Source: Wolfiporia cocos (taxonomy: Eukaryota; Basidiomycota; Agaricomycetes; Polyporales; Phaeolaceae). Taken from it: a stretch of DNA of 64,000 nt. The position numbers were made by a program, and so were the translations under genes. Location of the stretch: NCBI GenBank assembly GCA_029448655.1, contig JACCLO010000003.1, positions 3,472,001 through 3,536,000 of the forward strand, read 5' to 3'. The notes beneath the pieces were generated by a model. That model was not told the origin of the DNA. It searched no databases and saw nothing but the letters and a program-made list of their open reading frames with translations. This document shows, in pieces, positions 57,075-64,000 of this stretch. Positions within the stretch are counted from its first letter, which is position 1; each line of letters begins with the position of its first letter.

Positions 57075-57777
57075 CGAGCTAGCCACCGGTCCCACTCAGA
57101 ATGCGAAGACCTCCCCGTCCGCCGCCGCCATTCCCACAGCGACCATTTCCTTATCCGGGCACTCGCGACGTACGTGCCCAACCTTCCCATAGTGGTAACA
57201 AGTTACCTTGTACGCACCCTTGCCTTTCTTCTGTGCTCCCCCTGAAACCGCAGCAGCAGCCATTGCCGGCTCGCCATCCGGTCCCCCAAGGCATGTCTCC
57301 TCGTTCAGAAGCTTGGCCGCCACCTTGTCAAAGGTGCGTTCGCTCACTCCGAGGTCGTCGACTTGCGAGATGACCCGTGCGTACCTGTCACTGAGTCCCA
57401 TGACCAGGACCAGCACCTTCTGTGCCTCGGCAACCTCTATGTCCACTTCCTTGAGCCCCCTAGCCAGCCCCTTCACCCTGGAGATCCAGCCCTGTGCCGA
57501 TTCCCCGCCTTCCATTTCCGCGCAATAGAATGCCTGCCACTTGGCCAACTCCGTGGCAAACCCTTTTGACCGGTGAGTGTCGTGTAGCAGCCTCCAGCAC
57601 TTATGGGGGTCCCTTTCGTCCTCTAGAAGCTCCAGCTGCTCCTCACCCTTTCCACCTCCAGTTCAACCGTCTCCCACAGGCCTTCTGCACCAACGCCGCT
57701 TCCATCTTCATCGCCCACATCCGATAGTTCCCCTCATCCAGAAGGGGGAACTTCGAGTCCTTGTGGTCATCAGACAT
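57075..57777 (-). pseudogene. Copia-type gag with frameshifts, followed directly by a 3' LTR-like junction
   Basis: From ATG 57777 the minus strand reads KFPLLDEGNYRMWAMKMEAAL, the usual start of Copia Gag. It frameshifts near 57670 and 57640, continues EDERDPHKCWRLLHDTH, WISRVKGLARGLKE and FDKVAAKLLNEE, and reaches a zinc knuckle CYHYGKVGHVRREC, whose second Cys is replaced by Tyr. After EVFAF and a stop near 57096 comes GGGGGAGTGTTGGAATATCG, a polypurine tract followed by TGTTGGAAT, typical of a Copia 3' LTR start. Protease, integrase and RT are therefore deleted. Gag coats the element RNA in the live relative. Confidence 0.75.
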
Positions 57778-58516
57778 CGTGCGTGTCGCAACTTCGCCGG
57801 TGCGGATGGGGCGGCGTCATTGAGCTCGATCGCGTGGACTGGCAAATGAGATCAGCGAGGGGCATGTGTAGGCGTAGCATGTGGCATTGCAAGATTCTAC
57901 TGTGTATTGTATTCACGTGCACCAATCAAATCCCGATTTGATGTACCTCGAGTGCCCTGTATCTATCATCAGTCTGGGCAATTTGCCCCAATATAATACC
58001 TGAGTCAATGTATTCTGGCCCATGGTAGACCATCAGGCCTGGCATCTGGTGGCTGATTGGAAACCATTCACCAGGGACCCTTGTAAGTTTGCAACAATTC
58101 ACCAGATGCCTCTACAACTGTGCAACAATCCACCAGATGCCTCTGCAACTGCACAATAATTCACCAGATGCCTCTGTGAGTTTCCCAGTATTCACCAGAT
58201 GCCACCCGCAACTTTGCAACTGTTCACCGGATGCCCCGGTATTTTCCCAGATGTCAAAATACAAAACATATTTTATCGGCCTAAACCAGTCTGATAACGT
58301 ATACCAGTCTGACGTCGTTTATCTATGCTTATCTACTATCTCACATTTTGCTGATGATACAGTCTATGATTTTCACGGCTTAGTGGACAAACGCGCACCT
58401 ATTCTCAGGTGACGGTGTGGAGGTGAAATAGGCCACACAGCCAATTATTCGCTTTTCTTACTATTATGGTATATTTTCTATTTTTATTGTACTATACTAT
58501 CATATTCCTCTCGACT

Positions 58517-58735
58517 CTACCAGCGCGCGAGACATTTCCGGAAGGAGCGGTACACGAACGCAAAGTAGGATCCGTGACATTTCAGACCGACGTTCCCGCG
58601 CTCGAGGGCGGCAAGATGCACACGTAAATAGGGCACGGTCTTGACATCGTTGACGGAATCCGAGCCATCACGCGTTTCGTACGCCAATCCTGACGGTATG
58701 TCGGATGCGTCTGTGCCGATGATGCGGCCCCCAGC
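58517..58735 (-). pseudogene. C-terminal fragment of an unrecognised protein, copy A
   Basis: Minus-strand reading GGRIIGTDASDIPSGLAYET, then DSVNDVKTVPYLRVHLAALE and GNVGLKCHGSYFAFVYRSF, ending ARW and TAG at 58517. It is CpG-rich, unlike copy B at 46369-46590, so it is the less decayed one. Upstream of it a stop-containing leader connects to a primer-binding-like site, so it may belong to an LTR element. I do not recognise the family. Confidence 0.5.
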
Positions 58736-58825
58736 TCGTTTATACTATTATGGCAAATCCTTTACTTAATTAGGTACTTTCTCCACTCCCTTTCATCATA
58801 GTTTCTGTCCTGTCGCTTTTCAGTC

Positions 58826-58846
58826 GGCTCTCGAATTCTGGCACCA
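58826..58846 (-). promoter_or_regulatory. Primer-binding-site-like sequence next to an LTR end
   Basis: On the minus strand TGTTACA (LTR-like end) is followed at once by TGGTGCCAGAATTCGAGAGC, the form expected for priming by an initiator-tRNA-like 3' end. Sequence on the LTR side (58860-59010) is related to 56540-56670 (GCCATCCC(T/C)TCAAGAG, TAAGCACAATTAG). The LTR's outer end was not found. Confidence 0.45.
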
Positions 58847-58859
58847 TGTAACATATAAA

Positions 58860-61800
58860 GTGGGCCTTCGACACACTGTAATGAATCTCTCTTCCCACGC
58901 TTTTCGTACTAGCTTACCTCTGAGTTCTGGCGAGGTGACGCCATCCCCTCAAGAGAAGCAAGACGTTTAGCGCGAGTAGAAGGTCACTCGTAAGCACGAT
59001 TAGTCGTTTAGTTTATTAGTTTTACTTCGTCTATCTACGTATATTTGTTACGCAACCGTTCGCGGCCATCGTATTTTGTGCTGGGTTTGTTCACATTCCC
59101 GCACACACCCTCTCCGGTCTCTCACGCATATAGTCGGCGACCTGCTTTTCTTTGCGTCTCCGCACAGCCCTTCCACAACGGCGGTAATCGACATTATGGC
59201 GAATTATTTTGCTGTCTCTATAGAATATGGCTGCAGGTACACGGTGACAGGAGTTATGACTTAAGATACATAATATAAGGCTCTGTTCAGATGCACTACC
59301 TCGCCTCAATTCGGCTCGCCGGCCAAATTCAAGACGTACGCCACAGGCTTGATCTTAATAAACGCCTCATAAGCGCCCATGATTTGGTAGAGGTGTTTCG
59401 CTAATGATTAGTATGATTCGGCCTTCTTCCGAGATAGAGTAAGAATAATGATAGTGAGAATAGGGGTCACGGAGTGTGGAACCATGACCTTTCCACAATA
59501 CCGGTCTCAAAACATAGGCAACATGCATGGTAACATGTTAGGCAGGATCTGTCGCTGTGACCTGTCATTCCCAGTGAGAATCCAATGTATTTAAATGTAT
59601 CCAGATGTGTCGGATACATTTGGATATAACGCGAACCATAGACTACATTAGGATACATTGTAGACGCTCATACAATGCATCTCATCTACACTAAATGTAT
59701 CCAAATGTATCTCGGAGAAGTTTTGATACATCAAATATATCTGAGTGTATCCTCAGTGTTGCATAAGAAGGTCCAGAGATATCCTTCAATGTAGCTCAAT
59801 ATAGCTCAAAATATGTATTCAGATGTAACCTAATGCATACAAAAGTATCAACATATACTCCCGGCGGTACCTGAATGTGCCCCAGAAATATCTCAATCTA
59901 CCTATATTCATGCTCCCCCCATGCCTGCTCCCTGTCCCTACTCCCTGCCCCTAATCCCCATTGCGGAAAACTGACAGTTTTCCCCATGTTCATAGAATTG
60001 TCTTGCATTCTGCAGTATATGAATGAGTATTTTTAGGATATTTCGGAGTGATGAAATACATACCAGTCTGTTCACTGTAGCGGTTACATCTCACAATAAG
60101 TGTTGGAAGTCAATGCGCTCGGCATGCGATGGTGCGATCGGAGTCGCACATCGATCGGAGTCAATAGGCGGAAATGGCGGGCGTGGCGGGAGTCGGGGGG
60201 CTGATAATCGGGGCGGTATGGGCAGATGAGTCACCGCTAGTATAAAATGGGACGGATTGTACGTACCTACGCCGTGTGTTTGTAACCCATCCAGACGAAG
60301 TCCCTGGAGTCCGAAAGGGAGCGCGTAGCTTCACGAGCGGGCGCCTTCCCGTGAATTTCGACAATAAGAACAGTTGCGCACTAACCAAATGCAAGTAGAC
60401 AAGACAAAACTAAAAACTAACGGCTTAAGTACTTATGCACACGGGTGGTCATCCACTCACATGTGGTCATTTAGCTCCTCTTGAAGCTAGAGGGGGATCC
60501 ATGGAGTTGCCTCGCCAAGACCCAGAGACCAACTGGATGTGAGAAAAGCACAGGGAGAAGACAAAATACACTGCACCACGCCGTGAGCCCGTTATGTGTA
60601 GCGAAATAAAGTTCAAGGGGCGACAGAATAGTGAATGAACCTAAAACAAAGTCATGAAATGATGTGATGATACTGCGAGTTCAGGTAGAAGCGTTACCAT
60701 AAATGGATTGTGGCTAAGGTGTGACGTGAAGATGAGAAGGAGTCGGTTGCAAGCTGCATCACCAGCGAAAACGTGCTCAATATACACGAAAGACCTGATG
60801 TGGATGGTGCACAATATGCCTTGGCTGCTGTGTGGCTGTAGAAGGTGCTTTTGCCCCAAAAAGAGAGATCCTCTTCTGGGATTGTTCACCTTAGCCACAA
60901 AGATGTAGAGTTTCAGTTCGATTTCTACAGGTATAATGTATTTGCAATGATTTGATCAAAAGCAGGGGTATGGATGGACGCATATTAATAAACGGTAGTG
61001 TGGCGGTACAGAGGGCGGCAACGAAGCGTAAGCGCGTTAACCACAACAATATATGCACGACTCTAGATGCAACTCCCTTGCTCGTACGAAATTGCGTTAC
61101 ATAATCATACACGTACGCAACGTAACCGCAACCTTACCGTAAGATCTGTCGTTCAATGGCATATGTTAATCTACGAAGCAGGTCACATGATCTGTAGATA
61201 CATTTGGATTACATTGGATAGATTTCGGTACATCGAACTTTTCTGGATAGATTTACATACATCAGGATTCATTGAGATATATTTTAATACCTCGGATTTT
61301 CACTGGGTGTCATTGCTGGTTACTTTAAGCATATATTTTTGCACTTCCGTACGTGAAAGAAGATGGTCCACGTACTTGGATATAGTCATTTATATGCGTC
61401 ACAATGCTCAGATCTATCATTCATGAGGTCAAAGACCATGTGCCACCCGCCCCTTTTCCAAAGTCTAGTAGTGGAGGTCAAGAGATCGGCGCCATAGTCA
61501 TAATTATCGTTAGCGAAACACCTCTGCAGTTTCTGGGTCACAGTGAACTCTGTGCGCGGTGTGACCGCCGATCTAGCGACAGCTATCAGAGCTGGATAAA
61601 ACACATGGCCGCTCGTTTCGTGGCATAGTTCTCTGATCTGAAGACTCTCGAACGTCCATGGAGCCGCCTGGCACTGCCGATAGTTCGGATTGTGTGGTCA
61701 TCAAAGGGTAAAATGACTAAGGCACATCTTTAGATCATACCTCTAGATAAAGGTATGTAGTAACACCGCGGACCGCAAGCCCCAAACGGCATGCTGGGAA

Positions 61801-62260
61801 CCTATACGGCCGCAAGTGGGTCGGCAGTAAATCTGACTGAGTGCTTCAAAGCAACTATATTCTCTTTGAGGCTCCTCTACAGCCTTTGTGTGCCTCGTCT
61901 CTGTGATGAACGAACATAGATCATTGGGATCTCCAAACTGCCATGTGATGGACGCGTAGTGAACGAGAGTGTGCTGACGTGGGAGAGAGCTCACCGACAC
62001 TCACCCTGTGCCTCTCAAGAGCCGTATGATATACATTACAACGCTCCAGTGCCAATCACAAGGTGTCAGACACACGATGTATACAATCTAGTAGCAAGAC
62101 AGCAATCACAAGGCGTATGGTGTATTTGGGCTACAACATTACACAAGACCGGCCAATACAAAGACATCGAGAGCAAGATCGCAAGACGAGTGAAAAACGA
62201 CAAAATAAATAAGTAACGAAATGACTAGATGCAACAGTGACAAAGTAACACAATCCCAGC
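58860..62260. other. LTR-like flank, then unrecognised unique sequence
   Basis: 59540-59780 and 61190-61290 are rich in GATACATTTGGAT / ATGTATCCAAATG words, an AT-rich degenerate repeat. A lone GTAGAGTTTCAGTTCG at 60905 resembles the end of the inverted tRNA-like elements. CpG is normal in much of 60-62 kb. No gene model with domains or introns could be supported. Confidence 0.4.
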
Positions 62261-64000
62261 CTGTCCGTTAATAATTTACGGGATGAAATCGTGGCCCGAC
62301 GCGCAGCACGTGTTTTTGTTGCAGATCTGCAGAATAGAGCACAGCGATGGGCAGATGTTCAAGGTCTAGCTGGTGAAGTCGAATCTGGCGGGGGAGGTCC
62401 ATTTTTGCAATACGCCCATGCGAGCTATTCGACGGCGCATAGCGAGGGCAAAATGCTGAAATCGGTGGCGGTAAAGTCAGCACAAGCACGCGACCGAAGT
62501 CATTCAGCTCACAGCAATGAGGCCCGAGAGCTTTTGACGCCTTTTGGGCATGTCGCTTGGGCGACGAGCGTGGTTCAAATTTCCCACATCCCGGGCTTCG
62601 TGGCCGGCTGCGGCATTGGGCTGCGATAGATGAGTTTGAGAAGGAACATAGATATTTTCAGCGTATAAATACGCTCACTGTGTAAGCCAACAGTGTCGCG
62701 GCGACTCTGAACGCGTCTTCATAGCGATAATCCGCCATATTCTGATCCGTAGCACCCAGAAGACGCGTTGAAGAGTGAGTGGTCTGTTGCTTCACATTGC
62801 AGGAAAGCATACCATTCGATTGTTGGCTGGCTGGCGTCGGAGCTTTGAGGAATAGGGATGATAGCGACGGCGGTGGCTCTTGCGGCATGGCAGTGAGCGA
62901 CGCGTGTCGCTGTCTGCGCATGAGAGGACGAGGGAGAAGGACGGATTAGTAGGCTCAGGGGTGCCGCGCATTTTCGAACGTTGAATGTGGAGGATTCGCA
63001 GTGACAGGGAGATGAAACAGCGTATGGCGGGCGGAAAAGCTGGGGAGATGGCGGGTGGGTGGAGGGTGGGTGGTAGGTGAGAAAAGATGCAATGTTAGTT
63101 TTTAAGCGAGAGCTAGCCATTATGCTGTGCCACGAGAAGTCGTGTTTTCGTAAATACGGTGAGTCGCGTCAGGTGTCTGGATACCGATTCTAGGCAGACG
63201 CATCAAGTCGCCGCGCGCGCCAGATTGTCTCCACATTGTGAGCGACCAGAATCTGCTTCCGTGACCACTATTCTCCGTAAGATCTTTCTGAGCATCCAAT
63301 ATCTCCAATGGGATCTATGCTGCGGCTCGAAAGGTCAAAATGATCATGCATCAGCACGAAAGCGCAGAGGAAAAACATGCGCCATCATCAAGAAAAGCGT
63401 CCGTCACACATAGAGAGATTTGCTTCCGCGATCCTGACTCTACACTGTATGTCCTGTCTCATTCTCCCTCTTCGACAACTTGCAGCATGCATTATGACGA
63501 TATAGATCATCAATGATCAATGTCAGTGCTAGAAGTCGACAACGTCCAGATCGTGGCTTGAGTCGCGCTCTCGATAAGATTGACTTCCGCGACAGCCTGT
63601 CTATCCACGCCACCCATTCTGGACACCAGAGTCATGAGACGCGTCGCAGTGTGAGGAAAAACAGCAGAAACTGAGGATGTACGATTAACAAGAACAATCC
63701 GGACGGGGGAACGTAGCAGGCAGGCATACCCAGGTGCGAGCGTTGCCCTCGCTTAACACAGGCATTCGACGCCTCTTTCCAGGTCTTTTCGAAAATTTAT
63801 TGGATATCATTATATGTCATTCCACTCTATAATATATCAGCCATTGTCTCAAGACGCGTCGAGTGGCCCGAACGCGTTTCCTGGAGAATGGCATGCGCTC
63901 CACCTTCACTGAAACCCAGGCAACCCAGGTTTGGTGTGGACACTGCAGCCGCTCTGGAGGTGAGCACACGTGTACTTCTCATCCAGATGCTCCTCTGAAA
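62261..64000. other. Unassigned CpG-normal region, possible gene edges
   Basis: Frames of 87-133 codons overlap on both strands between 62291 and 63120. One minus-strand frame (62921-62658) ends at a GTGAGC donor-like site. At the window's end ATG 63888 opens 24 codons to a GTGAGC at 63962, which could be a first exon continuing outside. None is recognisable, and I would not call any of them a gene. Confidence 0.3.

Larger units (their letters stand above)
55605..58356. mobile_element. CATCAGCAAA-TIR element, 2.75 kb, with Copia remnant inside
   Basis: Left end CATCAGCAAAACGCGAGATG, right end CTCACATTTTGCTGATG. Same length class as 5367-8141, and the left 250 bp (GATAAGCACTGATAAGATCG, CCAGACTGG) and right 400 bp are homologous to it. 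A threefold repeat GGTGATTTATCAGTGCTGGA occurs at 55630-55690. Contains the gag remnant at 57075-57777 and a hAT-like fragment near 56310. Confidence 0.65.

Noticed and set aside
1..64000. CRISPR arrays, bacterial operons, ribosome binding sites, rRNA
   Set aside because: None was seen; intron structure and repeat types show a eukaryotic fungal genome.

Overview
The window is a transposon graveyard from a filamentous fungus, most probably a basidiomycete (Agaricomycetes). Three things point there: a cytochrome P450 gene with short GT-AG introns and a CYP53-like layout, two degenerate copies of a DUF6533-type fungal membrane-protein gene, and a Tad/L1-like non-LTR retrotransposon beside many solo LTRs and MITEs. 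Only one protein gene looks intact: the seven-exon P450 at 34172-36202 (+).

Layout. 1-8.1 kb: solo LTR, tandem A-box repeats, a P450 relic, a GGTTC-rich hAT-like MITE, and a TIR element (5367-8141) that itself carries an inverted tRNA-like element. 8.15-15.8 kb: one degenerate LINE on the minus strand (Gag-like ORF1, then endonuclease, reverse transcriptase, RNase H and Zn-binding tail), split by three datable solo-LTR insertions. 17.3-19.6 kb: an inverted-repeat element split by a 1.1 kb solo LTR. 19.6-30.5 kb: a giant palindrome with 4.23 kb arms (19627-23857 and 26318-30548) around a 2.46 kb spacer made of LTRs. 30.5-32.5 kb: DUF6533 pseudogene copy 1. 34-36.2 kb: the P450 gene. 37-46 kb: hAT-like MITEs, tRNA-like inverted elements and a second P450 relic torn apart by nested insertions. 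46-51 kb: solo LTR and unrecognised sequence. 51.2-53.9 kb: DUF6533 copy 2, split by a hAT-like MITE. 53.9-58.4 kb: two abutting TIR elements, one with minisatellites and one holding a Copia gag remnant. 58.4-64 kb: an LTR/primer-binding region and sequence I could not assign.

The most unusual system is a family of ~680-740 bp elements (5505-6220, 22900-23586 with its mirror, 39183-39863, 40443-41180, 41975-42654). Each carries two tRNA-like modules in opposite orientation, a conserved asymmetric pair of ends (GAGGGACTTCAGT / ACTGAAACTCTAC) and 7-bp target duplications. The tRNA-like heads differ between elements and even between the two ends of one element, while the tails are shared, so they look like head-to-head SINE-like heterodimers that insert with a fixed-length duplication. 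The second main observation is the palindrome, whose inner breakpoint lies inside an LTR. No transposase or complete autonomous element was found. Many repeats show CpG loss, including CGA-to-TGA stops in the LINE, as expected from cytosine-methylation or RIP-like decay.
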